Source of the DNA: Streptacidiphilus carbonis
Lineage (GTDB): Bacteria; Actinomycetota; Actinomycetes; Streptomycetales; Streptomycetaceae
NCBI RefSeq assembly: GCF_000787775.1
Contig: NZ_BBPM01000001.1
Span: 131,471-195,470, forward strand
DNA length: 64,000 nt
Direction: 5' to 3'
This document shows positions 26,117-35,289 of this stretch, in pieces. Each line of letters begins with the position of its first letter. The first letter of the stretch is position 1. Made by a program: the position numbers and the translations under genes. The notes under the pieces are model-generated. The model worked only from the letters and a program-made list of their open reading frames with translations, did not search any database and was not told the DNA's origin.

Positions 26117-28207
26117 ATGAGAGTGAGAAACCGATCGGCCCGCGCGCGGCTGGGACGCGCCGCGGCGGCCTGCGCGGTGGCCCTGGCGGCGGCGTTCGCC
26201 GCGACCGCGCCCAGTGCCCACGCCGCCGCCACCACGCCCGGCGTGAACGTCGCCGTCAACGCGCAGGAGGGTCTGGGCACCATCCCGAGCACCGCCTACG
26301 GTCTGAACAGCGCCGTGTGGGACGCCCAGATGAACACCCCGGCGGTGGCCGGGCTGCTGGGCCAGGCAGGCGTCGGCATGCTGCGCTACCCCGGCGGCTC
26401 CTACGGGGACATCTACCACTGGCAGACCAACACCGCGCCCGGCGGCTACGTCGCGCCCGGCACGGACTTCGACGCGTTCATGGGCACCGCGAAGCAGATC
26501 GGCGCCCAGCCGATGCTGATCGCCGACTACGGCTCAGGGACGCCCCAGGAGGCCGCCGACTGGGTCCGCTACGCCAACATCACCAAGGGCTACGGCGACA
26601 AGTACTGGGAGATCGGCAACGAGGTCTACGGCAACGGGTACTACGGCAGCGGCTGGGAGACCGACACCCACGCCGACAAGAGCCCGACCGCCTACGCCGA
26701 CAACGTGGTCCAGTACGCGGCGGCGATGAAGGCGGTCGACCCCACCATCAAGGTCGGCGCGGTGCTCACCCTGCCCGGCAACTGGCCCGACGGCGTGCTG
26801 GCCGCCGGCGACGCCGCCGACTGGAACCGCACCGTGCTCTCCATCGCCGGCAGCTCGGTCGACTTCGTCATCGTGCACTGGTACCCCAGCGGTCAGGGCG
26901 CGGCCACCGTGCTCGCCGAACCGGCGCAGCTGACCGGTGAGTTGGCGCAGCTTCGGCAGGAGATCGACCAGTACGCCGGCGCCAAGGCAGCCAACCTGCA
27001 GGTGGCGCTGACCGAGATCAACTCCAACCAGTACGAGGACACCCAGCCGGACGCGCTGTTCGGCGCCGACGCGTACTTCACCGCGCTGGAGGACGGCGTC
27101 TTCACCGCGGACTGGTGGGACACCCACAACGGCGCGACGACCATCAGCACTGCGCCGGACGGGGCGACCGACTACGGCGACTACGGGGTGCTGTCCAGCG
27201 GCGGCTGCGTGGGCACCACCTGCGAACCGGCGATGAACACGCCCTTCCCCTCCTACTTCGCGCTCAGCATGCTGAGCAAGGTGGGACGGCCGGGCGACAC
27301 CCTGGTGCGGGCCGGCACCGACCAGCAACTGGTGGCCGCGCACGCGGTCCGGCAGGCCAACGGCAACCTGGCGGTGGAGCTGGTCAACAAGGACCCGGAC
27401 AACTCCTATGCGGTGAACCTGGACTACACCGGCTACACCCCCAGTGCGGCGACGCCCACCGTCTACACCTACGCCGACGAGGGCACCGCGATCACCAGCG
27501 CGGCCCAGGGCACCAGCAGCACGCAGACCCTGCCGCCGTACTCGATCGAGACCGTCGTGCTGACGCCCTCCGGACAGAACGCCACCGCGCTCTCCGCGCC
27601 CGGCGCTCCCACCGTCAGCGGCGTCACCGACAGCTCGGCGACGGTCTCCTGGCCTGCCGCCACCGGCGCGGCGGTGACCCGCTACGGGGTGTACCGGCAG
27701 GTCGGCACCCGCAGCGAACTGCTGGCCGAGTCGACATCGACCAGCGCCACCCTGCACAACCTGGTTCCGGGGACCTCGTACACCCTGAATGTGCTGGCCA
27801 CCGACCAGGCCGGCCGGCTGTCGCAGCCCTCGGCGCCGCTGACCTTCACCACAGGCACGCCCAGCAGCAGCAACTGCGCCGCGTCGTACGCGTTCTCGTC
27901 CGGCTGGGGCAGCGGGTGGGTCGCCAACATCACCGTCACCGACACCGGTCCGGCCGCGATCGACGGTTGGACGCTGACCTTCACCTTCCCGGACGCCGGG
28001 GAGACCGTCAGTTCGGGCTGGAACGGCACCTGGACCCAGAGCGGCCAGGACGTCCGGGTCACCAGCCTGGACACCAACGCCCAACTGGCGCCGAACTCCG
28101 GCAACTCCACCACGGTCGGCTTCGTCGGCGGCAACACCGCCGCCTACAGCCCGCCGGCGGCGATCAGCCTCAACGGCACGGTGTGCACCACCACGTACAC
28201 CTCGTGA
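26117..28207 (+). CDS. Secreted clan GH-A glycosidase (GH51-like) with Fn3 and CBM2
   Basis: 696 aa. Sec signal (to about residue 36, SAHAAA); (beta/alpha)8-barrel catalytic region about 40-490 with acid/base Glu169 in WEIGNEVYG and nucleophile Glu300 in VALTEINSN; fibronectin type III about 495-585; C-terminal CBM2 cellulose/xylan-binding module about 592-696 with its Trp residues and terminal Cys pair (NCAASY...GTVCTT). The motif set is closest to GH51/alpha-L-arabinofuranosidase-like proteins, so release of arabinose side chains from plant wall xylan or arabinan is likely, but an endo-glycanase role is possible. GGGGAGA precedes the ATG. Confidence 0.75.
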   Translation: MRVRNRSARARLGRAAAACAVALAAAFAATAPSAHAAATTPGVNVAVNAQEGLGTIPSTAYGLNSAVWDAQMNTPAVAGLLGQAGVGMLRYPGGSYGDIYHWQTNTAPGGYVAPGTDFDAFMGTAKQIGAQPMLIADYGSGTPQEAADWVRYANITKGYGDKYWEIGNEVYGNGYYGSGWETDTHADKSPTAYADNVVQYAAAMKAVDPTIKVGAVLTLPGNWPDGVLAAGDAADWNRTVLSIAGSSVDFVIVHWYPSGQGAATVLAEPAQLTGELAQLRQEIDQYAGAKAANLQVALTEINSNQYEDTQPDALFGADAYFTALEDGVFTADWWDTHNGATTISTAPDGATDYGDYGVLSSGGCVGTTCEPAMNTPFPSYFALSMLSKVGRPGDTLVRAGTDQQLVAAHAVRQANGNLAVELVNKDPDNSYAVNLDYTGYTPSAATPTVYTYADEGTAITSAAQGTSSTQTLPPYSIETVVLTPSGQNATALSAPGAPTVSGVTDSSATVSWPAATGAAVTRYGVYRQVGTRSELLAESTSTSATLHNLVPGTSYTLNVLATDQAGRLSQPSAPLTFTTGTPSSSNCAASYAFSSGWGSGWVANITVTDTGPAAIDGWTLTFTFPDAGETVSSGWNGTWTQSGQDVRVTSLDTNAQLAPNSGNSTTVGFVGGNTAAYSPPAAISLNGTVCTTTYTS

Positions 28208-28232
28208 GCCGACGATGAGTTGAGAGCCCTGG

Positions 28233-28256
28233 AGGCCCCCGCGGCAGCGGGGGCCT
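28233..28256. terminator. Terminator after the GH51-like gene
   Basis: AGGCCCCCGC and its complement around a GGCA loop, followed by TTCCC; 25 bp after the stop. Confidence 0.65.
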
Positions 28257-28284
28257 TCCCCGTCCACGGCCCCGTCCACGGCCC

Positions 28285-28692
28285 CTAGCGGAGCAGCTTC
28301 CCCCATCGGCCCGGCTGGTCCGACTGTGCCGTCTCCCCGTTCGGGCCCTCCAACTGCTCGACCAGCTCCGCGAGTTCCTCGACCGGTCGCTGGGCCGCGG
28401 CGTTCAGGGTGCTGGCCGCCTGGGGTCCGACGAGCAGGGGGACCATGGCGGCCACGTCCGCGACCGGGCGCAGGGTGGCCGCGGTGGTGAGGATCTCCTG
28501 TGCGTGGGTGCGCCGGTTGTCGGCGCTGAGGATGTGGACCAGCTTCAGCAGCTCGGGGATCGGCCGCTGCAGCGCGATGGTGCGCAGCAGCCGTCCGGCG
28601 CTGTCGACGGGGACCTGGGCCGCGGCGGAACCGCTCTCGGTGTCGGGTACTGGGGTCGTCGGGGGTTCTTGGGCGGAGATCGCGCGTGCCAC
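28285..28692 (-). CDS. Hypothetical helical-repeat protein
   Basis: 135 aa, no known family. Three copies of a helical motif A-x-x-RP[IV]-x-EL-x-x-[LM]V-x-x-L are visible at about 40-54 (RPIPELLKLVHIL), 72-87 (RPVADVAAMVPLL) and 99-114 (RPVEELAELVEQL), suggesting a small helical-repeat scaffold. GTG 28692 is chosen because AGGAG stands 7 nt before it; a longer frame starting upstream is not supported. The N-terminal 30 residues are polar and probably disordered. Not in an operon. Confidence 0.6.
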   Translation of the reverse strand: MARAISAQEPPTTPVPDTESGSAAAQVPVDSAGRLLRTIALQRPIPELLKLVHILSADNRRTHAQEILTTAATLRPVADVAAMVPLLVGPQAASTLNAAAQRPVEELAELVEQLEGPNGETAQSDQPGRWGKLLR

Positions 28693-28882
28693 AGGTTGCT
28701 CCTGGAAAAGGGGTGGTGCCGGTTGCTGAATTGACGGACTGTCAGAAGGGAGTCCCTCCACTGACCAGCCTGCGATCCTCACCCGGTCGCGCCACCGGCA
28801 TGGTCCATTCGGGCGACGGCGGCGCACCACCCGTCACACCAGCAACACCAGTCCCATCAGTGGGCCGTCAGCCATGGGCGGT

Positions 28883-29389
28883 TCATTCCTGTCGGCGGCG
28901 GCTGCCGGGGCCGGGCCGCATCCGCACCCGCGGCCGGTCGCCGAGCTCGTGTCCGGCCTCGCAGGTCACCACCGTCCGGACCGGTGCGCCGCAGTCGGCG
29001 TGGACGGCGACCGCCGGCGGCCCCTGCGGGCCGGCCAGGTGCCGGTCGCCCCAGCCCATGAAGGCCAGCAGGATCGGCATCAGCTCGCGGCCCGCGTGGC
29101 TGAGCCGGTACTCGTACCGCTCGCGCGAGCCCTCGGTCCGGTAGCCGGAGCGGACCGCCAGCTCCGCGTCGACCAGCGCCGCCAGCCGCTTGGACAGCAC
29201 ATTGCGGGCGATGCCCAGATGGGACGCCAGGTCGTCGAAGCGGCGGACGCCGTTGGCCAGGTCGCGCAGCACCAGCAGCGTCCAGCGGTCGCCGACCAGC
29301 GCGAGCGTGCGCGCGATGGAGCAGGTCTCGCTGTCGAAGGCGCCGTACTCCGGTACTGCCGGTACTGCCGAGGCGGTGCTCATGGTCAT
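28883..29389 (-). CDS. HxlR-family transcriptional regulator
   Basis: 168 aa. SIARTLALVGDRWTLLVLRDLANGVRRFDDL is the family's N-terminal signature, followed by a winged helix (LGIARNVLSKRLAALVDAELAVRSGYR). HxlR proteins bind palindromes as dimers and often sense aldehydes, quinones or redox change; the C-terminal extension carries two Cys (DCGAPVRTVVTCEAGHE) that might be redox-active. Start ATG 29389, or ATG 29383 six bases later. The operator-like inverted repeat at 29399-29425 lies immediately upstream and also covers the divergent thioesterase promoter. Confidence 0.85.
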   Translation of the reverse strand: MTMSTASAVPAVPEYGAFDSETCSIARTLALVGDRWTLLVLRDLANGVRRFDDLASHLGIARNVLSKRLAALVDAELAVRSGYRTEGSRERYEYRLSHAGRELMPILLAFMGWGDRHLAGPQGPPAVAVHADCGAPVRTVVTCEAGHELGDRPRVRMRPGPGSRRRQE

Positions 29390-29398
29390 AGCCTACCG

Positions 29399-29425
29399 AG
29401 CTGGGTTGCATATGAGAACCCAGCT
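29399..29425. promoter_or_regulatory. Inverted repeat, probable HxlR operator
   Basis: AGCTGGGTT (29399-29407) and AACCCAGCT (29417-29425) form a perfect 9-bp repeat around an AT-rich 9-nt spacer containing CATATG. It lies 10 bp from the HxlR start and upstream of the thioesterase gene, so one dimer could control both. Confidence 0.65.
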
Positions 29426-29478
29426 GGCCTAGCGTGGCGGTGCAGCCCGACCACCGAGCGGAACGAGGGGCCAGGACG

Positions 29479-30003
29479 ATGACCGGTACCGAGCAGGCGC
29501 AGCCGTCGCAGACCGTCCGGGAGCGCGCGTACACCTGGTCCGACCCGATGGCGACGGCCGGTGTGGCCGCCGGGCTCAGCGGGATGGAGTTCTTCGCCGC
29601 GATGGAGCAGGGACGCGTCCCGCCCCCGCCGATCCTGAACACCCTGGACTTCGACGGCGTCTCCTTCGACGAGGGACGGGTCGAGTTCCGGCTCACGCCC
29701 AAGGAGTTCCACTACAACCCGATCGGCTCGGTGCACGGCGGGGTGTTCGCCACCCTGCTGGACTCGGCCTGCGGCTGCGCCGTGCACACCCGGCTGCCGG
29801 CCGGCGTCTTCTACACCAGCCTTGACCTGACGGTGAAGTTCCTGCGGCCGGTCTCCGTCGCCACCGGCACGATCACCGCGGTGGGCAGCGTGGTCCACCT
29901 CGGCCGCCGCACCGCGCTGGCCGAGGCCAGGCTACTGGACGCCGAGGGCCGGGTCTGCGCGACGGCGACCAGCAGCTGCCTGATCATGCGGCCGGGGGAG
30001 TAG
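29479..30003 (+). CDS. PaaI-family (hotdog-fold) thioesterase
   Basis: 174 aa. The hotdog core has FHYNPIGSVHGGVFATLLDSACGCAV (the HGG active-site region) and YTSLDLTVKFLRPV, followed by GSVVHLGRRTALAEARLLDAEGRVCATATSS. Such enzymes hydrolyse acyl- or aryl-CoA thioesters in the cytosol. Divergent from the HxlR regulator and probably its target. Convergent with the PTS locus. Confidence 0.8.
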   Translation: MTGTEQAQPSQTVRERAYTWSDPMATAGVAAGLSGMEFFAAMEQGRVPPPPILNTLDFDGVSFDEGRVEFRLTPKEFHYNPIGSVHGGVFATLLDSACGCAVHTRLPAGVFYTSLDLTVKFLRPVSVATGTITAVGSVVHLGRRTALAEARLLDAEGRVCATATSSCLIMRPGE

Positions 30004-30005
30004 GC

Positions 30006-30024
30006 CCGTCCGCCTGTCGGACGG
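30006..30024. terminator. Small terminator hairpin after the thioesterase
   Basis: CCGTCCG/CGGACGG with a 5-nt loop directly after the stop codon; lies between convergent genes. Confidence 0.45.
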
Positions 30025-30147
30025 CTGTCCGCGAGCGGTGGCCACGGACGCATGCACAAGCACTCCTCCGCGCCTGCCCCGGCTCCACCGGCATCCTGAT
30101 GGACCGTCAAGAGACGCTGACGGCAGCCGAAGAGCGCCGCCCCGGGG

Positions 30148-31833
30148 TCAGCCGGCGCGGGCGAGGACGGCTGCCCGGGCTGCGAGCGCGTTCTCGGCGG
30201 TGAGGGCGACGGTGGCGAGGGTGCGGCAGTCGTCCAGGGTGTGTTCGGCCAGGGTGGCGCGGACCTCAGGCAGGCAGGCGGGGGCGGCGGAGAGGCTGGT
30301 GACGCCGAGGCCGACCAGGACCAGCGCCAGCAGCGGATCCGCCGCGGCCTCGCCGCAGACGCCGACCGGACGGCCGCGCCGTTCGCCCGCCCGTGCCGTC
30401 ATCCGGACCAGTTCGAGCAGGGCCGGCTGCCAGGGGTCGAGCAGACCGGCGAGGGAGCCGAGGGTGCGGTCCGCCGCGAAGGTGTACTGGGCCAGGTCGT
30501 TGGTGCCGATGCTGAGGAAGTCGCAGACCTCGGCCATCGCTTCGGCCCGCAGCGCGGCGGCCGGCACCTCCACCATGGCTCCGGCGAACGGGAGGCCGTG
30601 GGCGCGTACCCGGGCAGCGAACCCGGCTGCCTCGGCGGGCACCGACACCATCGGTGCCATCACCCAGACATCGGCGCTGCCGGCCGCTGCCGCGGCTGCC
30701 ACAGCCGCGAGTTGAGTCTCCATCAGCTCGGGGTCGCGGGCGGCGGCGCGCAGGCCGCGCACGCCGAGGGCCGGGTTCTGCTCATCGGCGGACGTTGCGA
30801 AGGGCAGCGGCTTGTCCGCTCCCGCATCCAGTGTGCGCACCACCACCCGCCGCCCGGCGAAGGCGTCGAAGACCTGGCGGTAGGCGGACGTCTGCTCGTC
30901 CAGGCCGGGGGCCTCGGTGCGGTCCAGATAGAGGAACTCGGTGCGGAACAGGCCGACACCCTCGGAGTCGGCCGCCGCGGCGCCGGAGAGCTCGTGCAGC
31001 GCACCGAGGTTGGCGAGCAGCTTGACCGGGTGGCCGTCGGCGGTGCGGCCGGCGCCGCGGACCCGGGCGGAGCGTTCCCGCCGTCGCCGCTCATGGGCGG
31101 CCGCGGACGCCACCGCCTCGGCTGCCGGGTCGAGTTGTACGGTGCCGGCGGCGGCGTCGACGAGGACGGTGCGTCCGTCGGTGAGGGCCGTCGTGTCGCC
31201 GCAGCCGACGACGGCGGGCAGCCCCAGGGCCTTGGCCAGGATGGCGGTGTGGCTGGTCGGCCCGCCGCGCTCGGTGACCAGGGCCAGTACCAGCCCCGGG
31301 TCCAGCAGCGCGGTGTCGGCGGGCGCGAGGTCCTCGGCGACCAGCACGAACGGGTGACCGGGAGCGGGCAGTCCCGGCACGGGCAGCCCCAGCAGCCGGG
31401 CGACGGACCGGTCCCGCAGGTCGTCCAGGTCCGCGGTTCGCTCGGCGAAGTAGCCTCCCGCGGCTTCCAGGGCGGCCCGGAACTCGCCGAAGGCGGCGTG
31501 CAGCGCGTGCGCGCCGTCCCTGCCACCGAGCACCAGATCCCGTACCCGGTCCGCGAGTACCGGATCCGCCGCCATCATGCTCTGGGCCGAGAGGACCTCG
31601 GCCGCGGCACCTGAGGCCTTCGCGGCGCGCAGCTCCAGGTCCGCGACGGTGTCACGCAGCGCGGAGAGGGCGGCTTCCGCCTCGGCGGGGGCGTCGGCGG
31701 CGGCGACGGCGCGCGGTTCGGGCAGCGCCGGCATCGGGGCCATTCGGGCCACCGGCCCGGCGGCGCTGCCGGACCCGACGGCTATGCCGGTCAGGGCCGA
31801 CGCCGCGACCGCGCCGGGTGCCGTGGTGGTCAC
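30148..31833 (-). CDS. ptsI: PTS enzyme I (phosphoenolpyruvate-protein phosphotransferase)
   Basis: 561 aa, normal length. The phosphohistidine is in GGPTSHTAILAKALGLPAVVG; the PEP-binding barrel contains GLFRTEFLYLDR, DAGADKPLPFA, MAPMVSVPAEA, FLSIGTNDLAQYTFAADR and GVCGEAAADPLL. It takes phosphate from PEP and gives it to HPr. Its GTG start overlaps the HPr stop by 4 bp (GTGA), so the two are translationally coupled. In Streptomyces coelicolor ptsI and ptsH are not beside the fru genes; here they follow in the same orientation. Confidence 0.92.
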   Translation of the reverse strand: MTTTAPGAVAASALTGIAVGSGSAAGPVARMAPMPALPEPRAVAAADAPAEAEAALSALRDTVADLELRAAKASGAAAEVLSAQSMMAADPVLADRVRDLVLGGRDGAHALHAAFGEFRAALEAAGGYFAERTADLDDLRDRSVARLLGLPVPGLPAPGHPFVLVAEDLAPADTALLDPGLVLALVTERGGPTSHTAILAKALGLPAVVGCGDTTALTDGRTVLVDAAAGTVQLDPAAEAVASAAAHERRRRERSARVRGAGRTADGHPVKLLANLGALHELSGAAAADSEGVGLFRTEFLYLDRTEAPGLDEQTSAYRQVFDAFAGRRVVVRTLDAGADKPLPFATSADEQNPALGVRGLRAAARDPELMETQLAAVAAAAAAGSADVWVMAPMVSVPAEAAGFAARVRAHGLPFAGAMVEVPAAALRAEAMAEVCDFLSIGTNDLAQYTFAADRTLGSLAGLLDPWQPALLELVRMTARAGERRGRPVGVCGEAAADPLLALVLVGLGVTSLSAAPACLPEVRATLAEHTLDDCRTLATVALTAENALAARAAVLARAG

Positions 31834-32105
31834 TGCTCCGCCGCGTCGTGGTCGAGGGCGACCAGCGCGGCCAGTTCGTCCAGTGCGTCCTCGGCCTGCG
31901 GGCCCTCGGCGGAGAGGACCACGGTGTCGCCGCGGCGGGCGCCGAGCGCCAGCACCGAGAGCAGGCTGCGGGCGTCGACCGGGTCACCGCCCTCCTTGGC
32001 GACGGTGACCCTGACCGGCTGCCGGGCGGCGGCCTGGACGAACAGCGAGGCGGGTCGGGCGTGCAGGCCACTGCTGGAGCCGACGGCGACCGAGCGCTGG
32101 AACAT
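31830..32105 (-). CDS. ptsH: PTS phosphocarrier protein HPr
   Basis: 91 aa. His15 in SSGLHARPAS is the phosphoryl-carrying residue; the ARSLLSVLALGARRGD segment is the regulatory-serine helix (Ser47 region). It relays phosphate from enzyme I to the fructose IIA protein. Separated from the IIBC gene by 157 bp that include a hairpin, so it may have its own promoter or receive read-through. Confidence 0.92.
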   Translation of the reverse strand: MFQRSVAVGSSSGLHARPASLFVQAAARQPVRVTVAKEGGDPVDARSLLSVLALGARRGDTVVLSAEGPQAEDALDELAALVALDHDAAEQ

Positions 32106-32179
32106 GGGAATCCCTCCAGGGACAGATGGGTGGGGTTGGCGGACGGGAGGACGGCAGTGCCGATGGCACAGGGTGGATG

Positions 32180-32213
32180 CCCGGTCCCGCGGTCGGGGGA
32201 GCGCGGGACCGGG
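32180..32213. terminator. Hairpin between fruA and ptsH
   Basis: CCCGGTCCCGC (32180-32190) pairs with GCGGGACCGGG (32203-32213) around a 12-nt loop. It could end or attenuate the fru transcript before ptsHI. Confidence 0.5.
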
Positions 32214-32262
32214 CGGTCGGTGGCCCGGTGGACGGGCGGTGTGGACGGGCGGTGGAGGAGCG

Positions 32263-33852
32263 TCAGCTGACCAGGGCTTCGTGGCTCACGGCAGGTCCGG
32301 CGGCCGGGGCCCCGTCCGTTTCCGCAGCCGCAGCCGCAGCCGCAGCCGGTGCCTCGTCCTCGGCCCGGTCGGTGACCCCGCCGCGGCCGAGCTGCTTCGC
32401 GCCGATCACGCAGGCCGCCGCGACCAGCACTCCCGCCACGATGGCCAGCAGGTAGAGCCCCGGGCGGCCGATCAGGCCGATAACCCAGAGCCCGCCGTGC
32501 GGGGCCCGCGAGGTGGCGCCGAATGCCATGGACAGTGCGCCGGTGGTGGCGCTGCCGGCCATCAGCGAGGGGAGCACCCGCAGCGGGTCGGCCGCGGCGA
32601 AGGGGATCGCGCCCTCGGTGATGAACGAGGCGCCGAGCAACCAGGCGGCCTCACCGGCCTTGCGCTCGCCGTCGTTGAACAGCCTCGGCCGCACCACGGT
32701 GGACAGCGCCATCGCGATCGGCGGCACCATGCCGGCCGCCATCACCGCCGCCATGACCTTCAGCTCCCCGCTGGCGAGGCTGCCCACGCCGAAGGTGTAG
32801 GCGACCTTGTTGACCGGTCCGCCGAGGTCGAAGGCCATCATCAGCCCCAGCAGTGCGCCCAGCAGGATCGCGTTGGTGCCGGTGAGGCTGCCGAGCCAGT
32901 CGGTGAGCCCGCGCTGGGCGGCGGCGATCGGTTCGCCGATGACCACCAGCATCAGCACGCCCATGATCAGCGTGGAGACCAGCGGGATCACCACCACCGG
33001 CATGATGCCGGCGATCGCACGCGGCGGCTTGTAGCGGGTCAGGCCGAGCACCAGCGCACCGGCCAGCAGGCCGCCGACCAGGCCGCCCAGGAAGCCGGCG
33101 CCGATCGCTGAGGCCAGCAGTCCGGAGACGATGCCCGGGACCAGGCCCTGACGGTCCGCCATGGCGTAGGCGATGAAGCCGGCCAGTACGGGCACCAGCA
33201 TGGAGAACGCGGTGGACCCGATCTTGAACAGCACCCCGGCGTACCCGGCCTGGTCGATCAGCTTCGACAGGTCGGTCACACCCGGGTAGGTGTGGCCCTG
33301 GAACACGCCGCCGTTGACCTTCATGGCGACCTCGGCGCCACCGAACATGAAGGCGAGCGCGATGAGGATGCCGCCGGCGGCGACGAACGGGATCATGTAG
33401 CTGACGCCGGTCATCATCCACTGGCGCAGATGGGTGCCGAAGCGGGCGGCCGAGGAGCCGCCGCCGGACGGCGCGTTCACCGGAGCGGGGGCGCCGTCGG
33501 CACCACCGGTGGCCGGTGCCGCCGCGGGTGCCCCCGCGGGCCCGGCCTGCCGGATCGCCTCCTCGGCGCGGGCCAGCAGTTCGACCGAGCCGCTGATCGC
33601 CTTCTTGACCGGCGCCTCGACGGTCGGCTTGCCCGCGAAGCGGTCCCGGCCGCGCACCTCCACGTCGACCGCGAAGATCACGGCATCGGCGTCGGCGATC
33701 TGCGCCGCCGTCAGCGGGACGGCGCCCGCCGCTCCCTGGGTCTCCACGGAGATCTGGTGGCCCGCGTCCTTGGCGGCCTGTTCGAGTGCCTCGGCGGCCA
33801 TGTAGGTGTGGGCGATACCGGTGGGGCATGCGGTGACGGCTACCAGTTTCAT
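32263..33852 (-). CDS. fruA: PTS fructose transporter subunit IIBC
   Basis: 529 aa. IIB domain (1-100) with phospho-Cys9 in VTACPTGIAHT, a proline/alanine/glycine linker (about 105-135), then the IIC membrane domain with about ten helices (MMTGVSYMIPFVAAGGILIALAF, GEPIAAAQRG, MAFDLGGPVNKVAY, ITEGAIPFAAADP, GAPHGG-like RAPHGGLWV). It carries out uptake and phosphorylation of fructose to fructose-1-phosphate. No IIA domain is present; IIA is the separate gene upstream, whose stop overlaps this ATG by 4 bp. An alanine-rich C-terminal tail. Confidence 0.92.
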   Translation of the reverse strand: MKLVAVTACPTGIAHTYMAAEALEQAAKDAGHQISVETQGAAGAVPLTAAQIADADAVIFAVDVEVRGRDRFAGKPTVEAPVKKAISGSVELLARAEEAIRQAGPAGAPAAAPATGGADGAPAPVNAPSGGGSSAARFGTHLRQWMMTGVSYMIPFVAAGGILIALAFMFGGAEVAMKVNGGVFQGHTYPGVTDLSKLIDQAGYAGVLFKIGSTAFSMLVPVLAGFIAYAMADRQGLVPGIVSGLLASAIGAGFLGGLVGGLLAGALVLGLTRYKPPRAIAGIMPVVVIPLVSTLIMGVLMLVVIGEPIAAAQRGLTDWLGSLTGTNAILLGALLGLMMAFDLGGPVNKVAYTFGVGSLASGELKVMAAVMAAGMVPPIAMALSTVVRPRLFNDGERKAGEAAWLLGASFITEGAIPFAAADPLRVLPSLMAGSATTGALSMAFGATSRAPHGGLWVIGLIGRPGLYLLAIVAGVLVAAACVIGAKQLGRGGVTDRAEDEAPAAAAAAAAETDGAPAAGPAVSHEALVS

Positions 33853-34301
33853 CTGCCCAGCACCTCCTTGTTGACGAGATCGACGACGGTCTGCGGGTCG
33901 GTGGCGTCGCGCAGTGCCTGCCGGAAGGAGGCGTGCACCAGGCGGCGGGCCAGCGAGGCCAGGATGGTGAGGTGGTCGGTGTCCCCGCCCGCCGGGGCGG
34001 CGATCAGGAACACCAGGTCGGCGGGGCCGTCCTCGGCCCGGAAGTCGATTCCGGCGGCGCTGCGGCCGAACGCCAGGGTCGGTTCGGTGACATGGGCGGA
34101 GCGGGCATGGGGGATGCCGATGCCGCCCTCGATCCCGGTCGGCATCTGCTCCTCGCGCGCCCTCACATCGGCGAGGAACCCGGCGAGGTCGGTGACCCTG
34201 CCGTCGTCGGCCAGCCGGGACGCCAGCGAGAAGGCCGCCTCGTGGCGATCTGCGGCCACCAGGTCGAGATCGACGAAATCGGGGGTGATCAGATCGGACA
34301 T
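33849..34301 (-). CDS. PTS fructose IIA protein
   Basis: 150 aa. EEQMPTGIEGGIGIPHARSAHV carries the phosphohistidine (about His65) of the PTS EIIA-2 (fructose/mannitol) fold; VFLIAAPAGGDTDHLTILASLARRL completes the domain. It passes phosphate from HPr to IIB. Encoded between fruK (4-nt gap) and IIBC (4-bp overlap). S. coelicolor has IIA fused to IIBC; here it is free-standing. Confidence 0.9.
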   Translation of the reverse strand: MSDLITPDFVDLDLVAADRHEAAFSLASRLADDGRVTDLAGFLADVRAREEQMPTGIEGGIGIPHARSAHVTEPTLAFGRSAAGIDFRAEDGPADLVFLIAAPAGGDTDHLTILASLARRLVHASFRQALRDATDPQTVVDLVNKEVLGR

Positions 34302-34305
34302 GGCG

Positions 34306-35289
34306 TCAGTTCCTTTCAGTGAGGGGGCGGGTGGGGTCGAAGTCCGGATCGAGGTGGACGGCCCCGCGGTCCAGGTCGTGGCGGCCGGGCATCCGGCTGC
34401 CGGGCAGCGAGGTGGCGGCGGCGCCCCAGGCGACGGCTTCGGCCAGGGCCTCCGCTCCACCGCTGCCCGTGGCCGGCTGTCCGGCGGACAGGTGGCCGGC
34501 CGACAGGTATCCGGCGAGCAGGGCGTCGCCCGCGCCCACCGCGCTGCGGGGCTCGGCGACCCGGGCCCGGCCGTGCACCGCGCCGGAGCCGTCGACCAGC
34601 AGGGCGCCGTCGGCGCCCAGGCTGGCCAGCACGGTGCGGGCGCCGCGAGCGCGCAGGGCGTGGGCGGCCGCGACGGCCTCGCCGAGCGTGGTGACCGGAA
34701 GCCCCGACGCCTCGGCGAGCTCGGCCCGGTTGGGCTTGATCAGGTCCGGACCGGCGGCGAGTGCGGCGAGCAGCGGCGCACCGCTGGAGTCGACGGCGAT
34801 CAGCGGGAAGTGACCGCCGGTGCCGCGGATCCGGTGGATGAGCTGTGCGTAGAGGTCGTCCGGCGTCCCCGGGGGCAGGCTGCCGCTGAGCGCGATCCAG
34901 GCGGCGCCCTGTCCGGCCCGGACGGTGGCCTCGGCGAGGGCGTCCAGCTCCTGTGCGGTGAGCACCGGCCCCGGCTCGTTGATCTTCGTGACGGTGCCGC
35001 CGGGTTCGACCACACTGATGTTGACCCGGATCTCGCCCAGCACGGGCACCGCGAGCACCTCGACGCCCTGGGGCGCCAGCAGCTCGGCCAGCCGGTCGCC
35101 GGCGGTCCCGCCGCACGGCAGTACGGCCACCGTCTTGCGGCCGTTGGCGGCGAGGGCCCGGGAGACATTGACCCCTTTGCCACCCGGGTCGGTGTGGCGG
35201 GCTGTCGCCCGCAGCACCGACCCGTGGCGCAGATGGGGGACCTCCAGGGTGCGGTCCAGGCTGGGGTTGGCGGTCAGCGTGACGATCAT
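34306..35289 (-). CDS. fruK: 1-phosphofructokinase
   Basis: 327 aa PfkB-family sugar kinase. MIVTLTANPSLDRTLEVP, DPGGKGVNVSRALAANG, the sugar-phosphate loop SGSLPPGTP, and the catalytic GAGDALLAGYL near the C-terminus. It converts fructose-1-phosphate plus ATP to fructose-1,6-bisphosphate. ATG overlaps the fruR stop by 4 bp (ATGA). A short imperfect SAGHLSAGQ repeat follows the catalytic Asp. Confidence 0.92.
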   Translation of the reverse strand: MIVTLTANPSLDRTLEVPHLRHGSVLRATARHTDPGGKGVNVSRALAANGRKTVAVLPCGGTAGDRLAELLAPQGVEVLAVPVLGEIRVNISVVEPGGTVTKINEPGPVLTAQELDALAEATVRAGQGAAWIALSGSLPPGTPDDLYAQLIHRIRGTGGHFPLIAVDSSGAPLLAALAAGPDLIKPNRAELAEASGLPVTTLGEAVAAAHALRARGARTVLASLGADGALLVDGSGAVHGRARVAEPRSAVGAGDALLAGYLSAGHLSAGQPATGSGGAEALAEAVAWGAAATSLPGSRMPGRHDLDRGAVHLDPDFDPTRPLTERN

